Made by a program: the position numbers and the translations under genes
Origin: Eretmocerus hayati
Taxonomy: Eukaryota > Arthropoda > Insecta > Hymenoptera > Aphelinidae
NCBI GenBank assembly: GCA_029851415.1
Contig: CM056744.1
Span: forward strand, 61,093,172-61,157,171
Reading direction: 5' to 3'
DNA length: 64,000 nt
The notes under the pieces: model-generated
Database searches by the model: none
Told to the model about the DNA's origin: nothing
What the model saw: only the letters and a program-made list of their open reading frames with translations
Shown here: piece by piece, positions 22,963-36,757 of the stretch
Layout of the letters: each line of letters opens with the position of its first letter
How positions within the stretch are numbered: position 1 is the stretch's first letter

Positions 22963-24290
22963 CGACAAAAAAGAAATTTTTGATGATGAGCGAACCACAA
23001 CTACACAAAACACGATCATTCCCCCTCGTCCTGATCATGTCATTTTCATAAGCAATATTTGCTGGGGTCCGGGGGAGAGAGCACAGACCGCTTTTGTCAG
23101 ATCAGAACTAGTGAGCCATTTTTCATTCAAAATTCAAAATTACGCATGTTGAACGCCACGTACAACTCATGCGCCGACGCAGTTGCACCAGGCACAGCAT
23201 TTTATCTTTCTAGATGCACTCGCTCTAAAATTCACCCGAGTCGCGAGCCGAGTGTCATCACTTTCTCCAGCAGTATAAACGCACAATGAACGAAGCAAGA
23301 AGCTTCATTCAACCGAGCAAGTCCCGAGCTCTTTTGATGCCCGGCGTATACTGGTGAAAAATCATTCTTGAAAATCCCGTGAGCTCTTTTGATGCCCGGT
23401 GTTTATAATCAAAAATTTCCTTGTATGGAAAATTCTCTTGTGAGAATGAAAAGTTTTAAATTAAAGAAAGAAGGAGACAATGCCATAGGCGCAACGTAGA
23501 CAACACCGTCTCCAAGGCGAAGACGCCGCGTGCGAGAGCGCGTGAGCGAGAGTTTTTGGCTTTATGGCCGCGTGAAAAGAAGTTGGAAGATTGAAGTGTT
23601 TTATCTATTTCTGTTATAAAGATAAACGGTGTTCAGATGATTCTATTTTGTGGAAATGAAGGAAGGTTATTGAATTCCAAACGACATTTATCCACATAAT
23701 CGTTATTCGAAATTGTATGTAATCTGAGACCTTGGTGGTCTGAATACGGTGTACAGGAAGGAGGGATTTTTGATAAAACTACAATCCCATTGTTAAATAC
23801 CAATCGCAGTGAATTCCCCATCTCCAAGTTGAATTTCGAGAATGAGAAGTAAAATAATCTGCCTACCAGACGCAACAACCAGACTTGATAGAAGAATTCA
23901 ATTTTTTCCGTCAATATCTGAAATATTTTCTAGAGCAAAAGGATCTGTTTTGTGAATTAATAATAATTGGGTAGCAAATTATGCCTGATTGGTCACCATA
24001 TATGGCGCTTTACCTCAATTCCCTCAAGTAACTGCAAAATTTCATTCCAATAACAAGAAATGAGTAGCAATTTTACCTTGTAGCTCTTTATTTTTGTTGA
24101 AACCCAGAACTTTTAGTAGAAAATTTCCCACAAAGCTTGAAATGAATATTCAAGAGATACGTTATTGAAGTACTCCAACAATTACAAAGGTTACCCTCTG
24201 TGTATTGCTTCATAGCAATAGTTTTGGAGATACAGTCTCATTTTACAGGAACAGAGAACTATTTTTTCTGGAGTTTCCATTTTTGGAACT
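22963..24290. other. leader part of the giant LTR element, non-coding
   Basis: AT-rich sequence without believable genes. A 19-bp direct repeat, GAGCTCTTTTGATGCCCGG, occurs at 23,329 and 23,380, about 50 bp apart. Confidence 0.6.
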
Positions 24291-24299
24291 TTACTACTG

Positions 24300-25985
24300 G
24301 CAAAGAATGATTTTTCCTCCATCAGCCAAAATTCACCTAATTTCAAAACTATCTCATTTAGAGGGCTGAAAATTTGCCCAGCAATTAGTTTTACAGTATT
24401 TCAAAGGATTATTACCTTGTGAACAATCACAACCATTCAGTTTTGAATTTCAATTCTGGAAACTAAAGTAACTTTTAAGAATTATACTATACGGTAGGGG
24501 GGGCCACCCGCCAATGACATAATAATTTCCTCTTCTGGTAACCTAGTGGATGTCATTATGACAAAGTAATGTATCTTGTCATTTAGTTGAGCCACAGAGT
24601 TATTACCCACATATTTGATCCCTTGCAACATCCCTATAGTAGCTGTTTACGCCATTGAGGTAGCCGCTACAACCAGCTTGTATGAAGTTCATAAGCACCA
24701 GCAATAAACTTCCTGATTTTTTCATCACTAATGAATCTACAGTACCTTGGAGGAGCAGGTATTATCCAGAATAATTGACTACCAGTAATAGTTTGAGAGG
24801 AATTTGAAGATTTGAAGTTCAATTTTGGACAAACTTTTTGTTTAGACACCATTCACTGAAAACTCAACCTAGAGATTTGAAATTTTGTGAAAGATTAGTT
24901 CAAGGCCTATTCTAGAAAGTAATTTCTCAGAATTTTGAAATTCCACTCCTAAACCTTTGAATTACCTGAAGTGCATTTCGTCACCAACTAAATAGGTTAT
25001 ATACCATAAGGACCCCATCTAGGGTGTAGCAGAAGAAAGAACTTGTTCCCTCCTCCAACAATTGACATTACAGAGTAACATATTCACCAGCGAGAAGGTT
25101 AGAACTTTTGGACACGCTATTTAATTACCAAACTCGTTCTTTGACTCATTCCCAACATCAAAGAGTCGATGGCGACATACCCATAATAGGTTCCAGAGTA
25201 CCGCCAACACACTTTTCTACCTTTTAGGTACCAAAAGGACTGTCATAGCCTACAGGTACAGAAAACATCTTACATAATACATTTCTAACAGTTATGCCAG
25301 GAATAATTGAAGTTTTAAAGTCAAGTTTTTGTTAACATCTTAGTTTGGCCACAATTCATCCAGTTTTCCAGTTAGAGGTTTGATACTTGGTTCACAGCTA
25401 GCTTTAAGCCTAAACTTGGAAGTAATTTTCCAGATTCTTGAAATTTTACTCCAAACCCTTGAAATTAGTCTAAGAAACTTGAGTTACTTTTGACAGGTTA
25501 TGCACCATAGTGAAGAGGTGGGGAATGAAATCCGCCTTCCTGACAACCCAATACAGATTAAAAGCACAGAATAGCTAGTCCTGAAATGGTAGAGTTTCAC
25601 CGTCATTGGGTGCACCATTTACAATCCCCAGCTCGTCTCTTACAGCTGTTTTCCATTTCCCAGTACGACGGCACAACATGTTTACACTGGATACATGGAC
25701 CCCACTGGAACATTTCCTTGTCTCACCATCACTAGCAGAACTGTACTAGCACAGAGGGACAGAAAATATTTGAGTTTCACCTTTACTAGTAATAATCTAT
25801 GAGAAAATTATAAAATCAGTTTTCAACTTTGAACAATTTTTAATTTGGCCACAACTTATTCAATTTTTGAGATAGAAGTCTAAAACTTGGTGGACAGGTA
25901 GCTTTAGTCAAGATCTCAAAAGTGATTTTTCAGATTTTCATAACTCCACCCCAGACTCAAAATCTAGCCGTAAGAACCTGCACGC
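24300..25985 (+). repeat. degenerate ~500-bp tandem repeat, about three units
   Basis: A block reading roughly TTTAGTTTGGCCACAATTCA, followed by a CTTGGTTCACAG segment and an AATTTTACTCCAAACCCTTGAAA segment, recurs near 24,830-24,960, 25,330-25,465 and 25,830-25,965. Units are strongly diverged. Non-coding. Confidence 0.6.
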
Positions 25986-27892
25986 CTTATTCGCATTATT
26001 CAACCGTCAAGCAGAATACCGACTACATAGCGACAGTTGTGTACACATAAATAATTTTTCTAAAACTGCCATAAAATATCCTCACTCCGCACAAAGTAAG
26101 AGCATGCTTTGCTCCATCAACTGACTGATTCCTAAAAATTGTTCGCGCAAAAACTCGAAAGTCCTTTGCCAACATACAATGGATAGGTTTCACCGTAAGA
26201 GTTACACTACCAGATGTTGAGTGACTGTCCCATGAGTAACAGGTCATAGGATGGAACTATGATGGAATGTAGAGTTCTCTTCCTGCGAGGAGAATTAGGC
26301 ATCTTTGCCTTGTAGCAAATTTCATTTAATATTCTGAATTTGACTCTAGTGTGTACCGTGAATAATTTAAATTTATAGGTTGAAGATTGAACTCGTGAAC
26401 TTTGAGCCATATATTACCTGTTTATTAGGGTGGGGCTCCCCTGCTAGAAATATTCTATTGAAAACAATTGCTCTATAGTCAATACTCCTGAATGAGATTT
26501 CAATTAGATATCTGAAACGCAACTCTGACCTTGGTGTTCATTGATGAATTTCTAACGTGAAGGGGGCTCAATAGTAATGAAAGGTGGAGGGCCTACTTCA
26601 ACCAAGTACTTCCAATTGCTTCATTGCAATTGAGATGAATGCTACTTCGTGATGTTTCATGCTCCTTGCTATATTGATTAATGCGCTTGAATAGACTTCT
26701 GGGGATTGATGAATACTCATTCAATGCGCTTCAATCACGGAACTGCTATTGGATATTTATCACATTCAAGAGATTAAGGGATCGAGTGATTCTCAATCGG
26801 TTCCGAAGCATTGAGAGAGGAGTTTCAATGTATCTGAAAAGCATGTTTGAAGTTCAATCAATTGGATCTAATTTCGCTCAATCGGTTCCGAATGAAGCTA
26901 TATGATTTAATCGGATCCAAGAGAAATCTAGGAGTTGGTGAATGTCATTTAATACCTTCCAATAGGGCCAATCGACCCTTACACTATTGACTAAGGATTC
27001 CCCAATAGTTTCCAATTGGCTTCAATCTCTCGGGAGAGAAAGACGCCAATCGACTCGGACCAGGTTCAAGTGCGGTCAATGGAATCTAATGTCACTCAAT
27101 CGTATTCGATAGGAGGTGAGTTAACCAATGAGTTGAGAGAGAGAGAGAGATTTCAATAGACCTGAAAAGCGCGTATGAAATTCAGTCAATTGGATCTAAT
27201 TACGCCAATTGACTCTACATATAGCTATAGGAATCAATCGGCCTCAAGCGGAAATTAGGAGTTGTTGAATACTCCTCCAATTGCCTTGAGTGGCCACAAG
27301 TACAATTGCGCTACGGTTCTCAATTGGTTCCAATCGACCGTTAGATTGGGGAATCAGTGTATTTCAATGGCACAAGAGAAGTTCAATTAATTGTATTCAA
27401 TCCTCCTCAATCGGTTTCAATTGTAGAATATAAACCAATCGTTCTCAAAAGGAATTCAGGGATTAGTGAATGGTAATCCAATCGTCTTCAATTGCGAATA
27501 AATACGGCCGGGTCCCTCGCAGATGCATCAATGTCAGTCAATTGGAGCAAACCAATCGTTGCTCTATTAGTGAATAACTGTTGAATGTTTCCCAATGGGT
27601 TTCAATCTACGGTGAGATCTAATTGGATTGAATCGGATGTAAAAACGTCGTACTATTGAATCGAGAAAAAAAATTTCTGTACTTTGTTTTTGATTCTTAT
27701 TTCGGTTAGTATGCTTACGGGTGATCATATTCATATTATATATCTTATTGATCATTATTTGTTTATATACTTCATCAATTTTTTAAGATAGTTTTTAATC
27801 ATCGGATATTCGTGGATATATTTATTCTGAAAGAAATGTTATAATTCAATTTTTATTAATTAATGAAAAAATCGATGAATAATTTTTACCTT

Positions 27893-27964
27893 TGACGGGA
27901 TTTGAACCTGCGACCTCTGGATTACGGGACAGCGACGTTGACCACTCGACCATTCTGCTCATGT
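27893..27964 (-). other. tRNA-derived sequence (threonine-like), degenerate
   Basis: On the minus strand there is a B-box-like GCAGGTTCAAATCCC, an A-box-like TGGTCGAGTGG and an anticodon-loop-like CCCGTAA similar to threonine tRNA (CGU). The acceptor ends do not pair and the anticodon stem has mismatches, so it is not a functional tRNA. It probably descends from a tRNA or a tRNA-headed SINE. Confidence 0.5.
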
Positions 27965-30290
27965 CAGAGTTGGGCAATAACACGCATAAGATCAACGTGG
28001 GCTAGTTGAATGAGATTCAATGGGCTCTGATACAGTTAACTGAATCGGGACGAATCGGCGTTGATCGCCCATGAGACTATTCATCTCTTGCGTCACGGAA
28101 TGTCACGAACGGAATCATCTCACTGTTGGTCAATCGCTTCCAATGGTGCAAACAACCCAAAAATATATTCAACTGACATAAACCATGTTCGATTTAATCG
28201 ATTTCAATTGATTCCAATCGCCAACCCGCTCACTCCGCAATATGATTCGATCGCCTACACTGCTATCCATCTGTTGCAATACGAAGTGTCGCGGAAGGAA
28301 TGAATTTTTGGGCAATCGCTTCCAATGGTCAAACGCGACATTGGAATTTATGTGATGCCAATCAATCCAAATATGTTGAAACGACCAATCATATTCAATC
28401 GACATAAAACAAATACGTTTCAATCGACTTTAGTCGGTTTCAATCGCAAACTCGCTCACTCCTCAATATTATTCAATCGCCTGCTTCACTATTCATTTCA
28501 TGCATTACCGAATGTTGCTAACAGGATGATGTTGATTTATTGGCCAATTGCTTCCAACGGTCGAACGTGACATTGAACCTAATACAGTAGTAATTAATCT
28601 GAATGAGTTCATCCAATCAATCGTAATCATTTGCTAGAACCAATCTCGTTTGAATCGACTTCAATCGGTTTCAATCGCCAACCCGCTCACCCCTCAATAT
28701 TATTCAATCACCTAAACGGCTATTCATCTCTTGCACTACTCGATGATGCAAACGGAATGATTGGGGTATCGGCCAATCTCTTCCAATGGTCAAACGCGAA
28801 ATTGAATTTTATGTGATGCCGATCCATCCAAATATGTTGAAACGACCAATCATATTCAATTGACATAAAACAAATACCTTCCAATCGACTCTAGTCAGTT
28901 TCAATCGCAAACTCACTCACTTCTCAATATTATTCAACCGCCTGCTTCACTATTCATTTCATGCATTACCGAATGTTGCTAACAGAATGATGTTGGTTTA
29001 TTGGCCAATTGCTTCCAATGGTCGAACGTGAGATTGAACTTAATACAGTAGGAATTAATCTGAATGAGTTCATCCGATCAATCGTAATCAATTTCGAGAA
29101 CCAATCCCGTTTGAATCGAATTCAATCGGTTTCAATCGGTTTCAATCGCCAACCCGCTCACCCCGCAATATTATTCAATCACCTAAACGGCTATTCATCT
29201 CTTGCGCTACTCGATGATGCGAACGGAATGATGGGGGTATTGGCCAATCGCTTCCAATGGTCAAACGCGACATTGAATTTTATGTGATGCCGCTCCATCC
29301 AAATATGTTGAAACGACCAATCATATTCGATTACATAAAACAAGTACGTTTCAATCGACTCTAGTCAGTTTCAATCGCAAACTCGCTCACTTCTCAATAT
29401 TATTCAATCGCCTGCTTGACTATTCATTTCATGCATTACCGAATGTTGCTAACAGAATGGTGTTGGTTCATTGGCTAATTGCTTCCAATGTTCGAACGTG
29501 ACATTGAATTTAATACAGTAAGAATCAATCTGAATGAGTTCATCCGATCAATCGTAATCAATTGCATGAACCAAGCCCGTTTGAATCGACTTCAATCGGT
29601 TTCAATCGCCAACCCGCCCACCCCTCGATATAATCCAATCACCTAAACGGCTATTCATCTCTTGCATTACTCGATGATGCGAACGAAATAATGGGGGCAT
29701 TGGCCAATCGCTTCCAATGGTGGAAAATGACATTGTAATTCATGCAACTGAAATTGAGCCATATAAGTGCATATGATGGCCAATCATATCCAATGGACAT
29801 AGTACATGTTCGTTCCAATCGACTTCAATCGGTTCCAATCGCTGATAAGACTCTCACAGTATTATCCAATCATTTATGAGGTTGTCCACTTCCTGGAATG
29901 CGAAATGTCACGAACAGAATCGGACCGCTATTGGCAAATCGATCCCAATAGTCAAAAGTGACATTGAAATTCATGCAATGGGAATCAATCTAAATGAGTT
30001 TATACGACCAATCATAACCATCTGACATGAACCATGTTCGGTTCAGTTGACTTTAATCGGTTCCAATCCCCAAGTCACTTACTCCGCAATATCATTCAAT
30101 CGCCTATATGGCTATTCGTTCCTTCATTACTTGTTGACGCGAACGAAATGATGGTGGTAATGGCCAATCGCATCCAATGGTGAAAAAAGACATTGAACCT
30201 CGTGCAACTGAAATCGACCGAAAAAGTGTATATGATAATCAATCATATCCAATCGACATAGAGCACGTTCATTTCAATCGACTTTAGTCG

Positions 30291-31285
30291 CCCAGCTGAA
30301 AATATATACGTATCCCGATGCGCGGCTTGGTGCGTATTGGGGCACGTATGGCGCAGCGTATTGCAGCGCGCAGTGTAGCGCGGAGAATCCGGGTCGATAA
30401 TCCCGGGCGTCCCAATACGCATCTCCATACGTGCCAACGCTTCAGAGTGAAAGTATATTGGTGACGCCCCTGTGGGCCGTGGGCCGTAGGCGAGCGGGGA
30501 AGCTTTATATATATAATGCATGCCACGTGATATCTCGTTAGCGCGCCCATTGCATGTGCCCATACTACCCATACGCGTCCCAATACACGTTCCAATACGT
30601 GCCTCGACCAGCTATATAAAACCAACTCAGCTAGGCAACTCTTGCCTTTGACCGATAGGTGGCTGCTAGGTTTCTGATCCTGCACGAGAATTTTTCATGA
30701 TTTCCGACATACTCCCATCTGAGATTCTTCAAAAATAGGTCATGAAGTCCTCTTATTACTTTGAAGGTGATAATGTTTGATCTAATAGGATGTCACATTA
30801 CCTGAACAAACGTTATTAACCTCATAGAGATAAGAGGACTTCATGACCTATTTTTGGAGAATCTCAGATGAGAGTATGTCGGAAACCATGAAGAATTTTC
30901 GTGCAGGATCAAAAACGTAGCAGCCACCTATCGGTCAAAGGCATGAGTTGCATAGCTGAGTTGGTTTTATATAGCTGGTCGAGGCACGTATTGGAATGTG
31001 TATTGGAACGCGTATGGGCACATGTATGGGCGCGCGAACGAAATACCACGTGGCATGCACTATATATAAATAAAGCTTCCCGGCTCGACTGCGGCCCACG
31101 GCCCACAGGGGCGTCACCATTACTTCCACTCCGAAGCGCTGGCACGTATGGAGATGCGTATTGGGACGCCCGGGATTATCGACCCGGATCCTCCGCGCTA
31201 CACTGCGCGCTGCAATACGCTGCGCCATACGTGCCCCAATACGCACCAAGCCGCGCATGGGGATACGTATATATTTTCAGCTGGG
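30291..31285. mobile_element. foldback element inserted in the satellite, 995 bp
   Basis: Ends are CCCAGCTGAAAATATATACG and its complement, with CG on both flanks (30,289-30,290; 31,286-31,287). The satellite sequence reads through cleanly when the insert is removed. The arms (~450 bp each) are highly similar and GC-richer than the host array, with repeated ACGTATTGG/CCAATACG strings. They meet near 30,788, where GAAGTCCTCTTATTACTTTG and its near complement form an inner hairpin. Frames on both strands mirror each other and are not genes. Confidence 0.88.
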
Positions 31286-33079
31286 CGGTTTCAATCGCAA
31301 ACTCGCTCACTCCTCAATATTATTCAATCGCCTGCTTGACTATTCCATTCATGCATTACTGAAAGTTGCCAATAAGATGATGTTGGTTTATTGGCCAATT
31401 GCTTCCAATGGTCGAACGTGACATTGAACTTTATACAGTAGGAATCAATCTAAATGAGTTTATACGATCAATCGTAATCAATTGCATGGACCAAGCCTGT
31501 TTGAATCGACTTCAAATCGGTTTCCATTGCCAACTCGCTCACCCCTCAATATTATTCAATCACCTCAACGGCTATTCATCTCTTGCATTGCTCGATGATG
31601 CGAACGGAATGAAGGGGGTATTGGCCAATCGCTTCCAATGGTGAGAAGTGACATTGAAATTCATGCAACCGAAATTTAGGCAAATGAGTGCATATGATGA
31701 CCAATCATATCCGATCGACATAGTACATGTTCGATTCAATCGAGTTCAATCGCTGATAAGACTCTCGCAATATTATCCAATCACCTATGAGGCTGTCCAC
31801 TCCCTGAAATTCGAAATGTCACAAACAGAATCAAACCGCTATTGGCAAATCGATCCCAATAGTCAAAAGTGACATTGAAATTCATGCAATGGGAATCAAT
31901 CTAAATGAGTTTATACGACCAATCATAACCATCTGACATGAACCATGTTCGGTTTAATTGACTTTAATCGGTTCCAATCCCTAAGTCGCTTACTCCGCAA
32001 TATCATTCGATCGCCTATACGGCTATTTGTTTCTTGCATTACTCAATGACGGGAACAGAATGATGGTGGTAATGGCCAATCGCTTCCAATGGTGAAAAGT
32101 GACTTTGGACTCTATGCAATAATTTGAATCAAGGAGTTCATACGACCAACCATATCAAATTGATATGGACCAACTCCGGTTTAATCGACTCCAATTGGTT
32201 TCAATCCCCAAGTCACTCGCTCTTTAATATTATTCAATCGCCTGCGCGACTATTCACTTCGTGCATAACCAAATGTCGCAAACTGAATGGTGGCGCTATA
32301 TTGGCCAACCGCTTCCAAAGGAAAGAAATGTACACTGTACTGTGTGCGACGTGGAGTGATGTGATTGCATTCAACTATATTCGGAACAAGTGGAAGATGT
32401 ACCAATCGACTTTTCTTAATATTATCCAAACATCTATACCGCTTTTTCAACATTTGATTCACAAATTACCACGAATAGAATGATGCCACTACCGGTCCAT
32501 CGTTCTCAGCTTCAAAGATAACATTAACCATCGTGCAATAGAAATCAAACCTAATGATTTAATGTGACCGATAATATCCAATTGACATAAATCAAGTTCG
32601 GCCCAATCGCCCTCAATCGCCTTCAATCAGTTCCAGTCGCCAATTTGTTCACACCTTAGTATTATCAAATCTCCTACACGACCATTTATCTCTTGCATTA
32701 CTGAATGTGGAGAATGCAATAATGGCACCATTGGCAAATTGCTCCCAATGGTAAGAAGTGATATCAGACTGTGTGTAACGGGTATGAGCTTAATTGCACT
32801 CAACCAATCACATTTCTATCCAATTGTCATGAGTCAAATTCGGTTTAATTGATTCGAATGGCTTCAATCGACAACTTGCTCACTTTCAAGTATCATTTAC
32901 CGCCTATACGGGTAATCATGCAACTCTATAGTCTTTCTGCAACAGAAGTCAACCTAATGGAGTTGATCCGATGAAACATCATCAAAAAACATGAATCAAA
33001 TCCGAACACTTCAATATCTTCCAATTCCCAACTCGACCACTCCTTAATATCATTCAATCGGCTATGTGGGTGTTCCCCG

Positions 33080-36000
33080 AAGAAAGTGAACTAGTCAGCG
33101 ATTGACGCCGATTGGAGTCGATTGGAACGATTTTGATTCATGTCGATTAAATATTATTGGGAGAATGAACGCGATAGGTCAGTACCCGTCAAATACTGTC
33201 TAATATCATGAGCACTTTTAGAAACAATCAACCAATAGCGACATCGTATCATCAATAACCATTCGTAATCAGAGACATAGAAAGCCGTGCGTACCATTCA
33301 ATGGCATTGAAGAGTGAACTAGTCAGCAATCGACGCCGATTGAAGGCAATTGGATCGATTTTGTTTCATGTCGATTGAATATTATTGGGAAAATGAACGC
33401 AATCAGGTCGACAAGCGTCGAAACTGTTCAATATCATGAACACCCTTGGGAACGATTGACCAATAGCGGCTCATAGCCATGTTTGATCAGCGCCATGAAT
33501 GGCCGTACATGCCATTGAACGACATTGAAGAGTCACCTAGTCAGTCATTGGAACCGATTGAAGTCGATTGGTACGAATTTGATCCATGTCGATTAGATAT
33601 TATTGAAAAAATAAACGTGATCAGGTCAGTACACGTCAGCACAGTCTAATATCATGAATACCTTTGGGGACGATTGACCAATAGCGGCGTCGTTGAGTTC
33701 ATAGCCTAAAGATGGTGCCATGAATGGCCGTACGTACCATTGATCGACATTGGAGAGTCACCTAGTCAGTCATTGGAACCGATTGAAGTCGATTGGTGCT
33801 ACCTTGACTCATGTCGATTGAAAACTATTGCAGAAACAAATGCAATGAGTCAGTATCCGCTCAACATCTAAATTAGCTCCCCGTCCTTTTGAACGATTCC
33901 CCAATAGCGGCATTGTTTTGTCTATACTTATTCGTATCCCGAGCGATGAATAGTCGTAGGTATCATTGAATGACATTGAGAAGTAAATTAGTCAGCGATT
34001 GAAATCAATTGAAGTATATTGGGACGAATTTGACTCAAGACGATTGAATACTATTGCAGAAGTGAACGCAATAAGCCAGTATACGGTCAACACCTTCTGA
34101 ATAACCTTTCCACCCTGGGGAACGATTCTTCAAAAGCGGCATTGTTTTGTCTTTACTTATTCGGATCCCGAGCGATGAATAGTCGTAGGTATCATTGAAT
34201 GACATTGAGAAGTAAATTAGTCAGCGATTGAAATCAATTGAAGTATATTGGGACGAATTTGACTCATGTCGATTGGATACTATTGCAGGAATGAATGCAT
34301 GGGGTCAGTATCCGGTCAACACCTCCTCAATTACCTTCCCGCCCTTGGGAACGATTCCCCAATAGCGGCGTTGTTTTGTCTATACTAATTAATATCCCGA
34401 GCGATGGATAGCCGTAGGTATCATTGAATGACATTGAGAAGTAAACTAGTCGACGATTGAAACCGATTGAAGTATATTAGGACGAATTTGACTCATGTCA
34501 ATGAAACACTATTGCAGAAGTGAACGCAATAGGCCAGTATACGGTCGACACCTTCTAAATAACCTTTCCACCCTTGGAAACGATTCTTCAATAGCGGCAT
34601 GGTTTTGTCTTTACTTATTCGGATCCCGAGCGATGAATAGTCGTAGGTATCATTAAATGACATTGAGAAGTAAATTAGTCGACGATTGAAACCCATTGGA
34701 GTATATTGGGACGAATTTGACTCATGTCGATTGAATACTTTTGCAGAAACAAATGCAATAAGTCAGAGTCCGGTCAACACCTTGATTACCTCCCCGCCCT
34801 TGGGAACGATTCCCCAAGAGCGGCATTGTTTTGTCTATACTTATTCGTATCCCAAGCGATGAATAGCCGTAGGTATCATTAAATGACATTGAGACGTAAA
34901 TTAGTCGACGATTGAAACCGATTGAGGTATATTATTAAGACGAATTTGACTCATGTCGATTGAATACTATTGCAAAAATTAATGCAATAGGTCAGTATCC
35001 GGTCAACACCTTCTAAATAACCTTTCCACCCTTGGGAACGATTCTTCAATAGCGTCATTGTTTTGTCTTCACTCATCCGGATCCCGAGCGGTGAATAGTC
35101 GTAGGTATCATTAAATGACATTGAGAAGTAAATTAGTCAGCGATTGAAATCAATTGAAGTATATTGGGATCCCACGACGAATTTGACTCAAGACGATTGA
35201 ATACTATTGCAGAAGTGAACGCAATAAGCCAGTATACGGTCAACACCTTCTAAATAACCTTTCCACCCTTGGGAACGATTCTTCAATAGCGTCATTGTTT
35301 TGTCTTCACTCATCCGGATCCCGAGCGATGAATAGTCGTAGGTATCATTGAATGACATTGAGAAGTAAATTAGTCGACGATTGAAACCCATTGAAGTATA
35401 TTAGGACGAATTTGACTCATGTCGATTGAGTACTATTGCAGAAAAGAATGCAATGAGTCAGTATCCGGTCATAACACTTTAATTACCTCCCCGCCCTTGG
35501 GAACGATTCCCCAATAGCGGCATTGTTTTGTCTATACTTATTCGTATCCCAAGCGATGAATGGCCGCAGGTATCATTAAATAACATTGAGACGTAAATTA
35601 GTCGACGATTGAAACCGATTGAGGTATATTAGGACGAATTTGACTCATGTCGATTGAATACTATTGCAGAAGTGAATGCAATAGGTCAGTATCCGGTCAA
35701 CACCTCCTCAATTACCTTCCCGCCCTTGGGAACGATTCCCCAATAGCGGCATCGTTTTGTCTTTACTTATTTGTATCCCGAGCGATGAATAGCCATAGGT
35801 ATCATTAGATGACATTGAGAAGTAAATTAGTCAGCGATTAGAGCCGACTAAATGATATTGGATTGAATTTGATCCATGTCCGTTGATCATGATTGGATGG
35901 TCGAATGTCATTCTTCATCCTTAGAAACGATTCGGCAATCCTGGCATCAATGTTGTTCGCGGGGGTCCCTCGATTGAATCAATAGACGATTCCGCATTGA

Positions 36001-36350
36001 AAAACATTACCGTCGATGCCTTTCTTGAGTAGCATTGGATCGTCTCTAAATCTAATTAAATCATCTCGAATTGAGTAGGATTGGTGAATACCTATTATTG
36101 TCATACATTACTTGAAAGATTCCATCAGCCACACGTCGCATTGAAACCTTTAGAACACTATTCAAGCAATATCTCTGCGTCATATTCGGAACAGTTCGAG
36201 ATACTTTGAAATAGAGTCCGATTCATTCTGATTGGATGTACCATTGGCCCAATCGCATCGATCTATTGGAGCGATAGGATTCCGTTCGATCCAATTCAAT
36301 CCAATAGGATTTCAATTGTTTCCAATGAACTGTTTCTAGCAGGGATCTGA
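33080..36350 (-). repeat. ~230-bp satellite array, minus orientation, inside the LTR element
   Basis: CCCCAATAGCGGCATTGTTTTG-type cores (in full or degenerate form) recur about every 230 bp (near 33,898, 34,130, 34,360, 34,592, 34,818, 35,045, 35,283, 35,511 and 35,741). The units are the reverse complement of those at 1-625 and of the 26.5-33.0 kb array, so orientation switches at about 33,075. Units from 35,880 to 36,350 are degenerate. Confidence 0.88.
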
Positions 36351-36757
36351 CTTATTTACTAGGATTTCGATTCCTAACCAACAAAAATAGGGCAGATGAT
36401 CAGTATAATGGTATAATTTTAAATTTTTAAAGTCTGTGAGTACTGTTTTACCTAACCCACAGGATTTTATTCATGAATTGGTTTCCAAGACCGAAAACTG
36501 TTCCATAAGCAAAGAAAACTGAAGGCTGGACAAAATTAACTCTGTTTATAACAATTGTTCACCATTTTATCGGAAGATAGGGGAGGAAATTTTCTGTTCT
36601 CCTCTCATTCATTTCTCTAATTTTCAAACTTTGACGAAACCCCAAGCAGAAAAATACGATAACATTTTTTTTTTATCCAGAGGCGACAAATTTCCATTAG
36701 AACTCTTACTTTTGCTAGGTTTGTAAAGATCCAATCAGTTGATATTACGATTCTAAG

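Larger units (their letters stand above)
26500..33070 (+). repeat. ~232-bp satellite array, plus orientation, inside the LTR element
   Basis: From about 28 kb the unit is clear: CAATCGCTTCCAATGG-type cores occur near 28,313, 28,546, 28,779, 29,008, 29,246 and 29,480, each with TTTCAATCGCCAACCCGCTCA, CAATATTATTCAATC and CTATTCATCTCTTGC-like blocks at fixed offsets. Units before 28 kb are more degenerate, recognised by frequent TCAATCGGTTCC and TCAATTGGA strings. Small frames repeat with the unit and are not genes. The array is interrupted by a tRNA-like patch and a foldback insertion. Confidence 0.88.

Noticed and set aside
27893..27964. Functional threonine tRNA
   Set aside because: The acceptor stem does not pair and the anticodon stem is mismatched. 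Only the B box and loop resemble a tRNA.
30243..31421. Overlapping arginine/histidine-rich proteins of 78-153 codons
   Set aside because: They lie in the arms of a foldback element on both strands and mirror each other. GC-rich strings leave all frames open.
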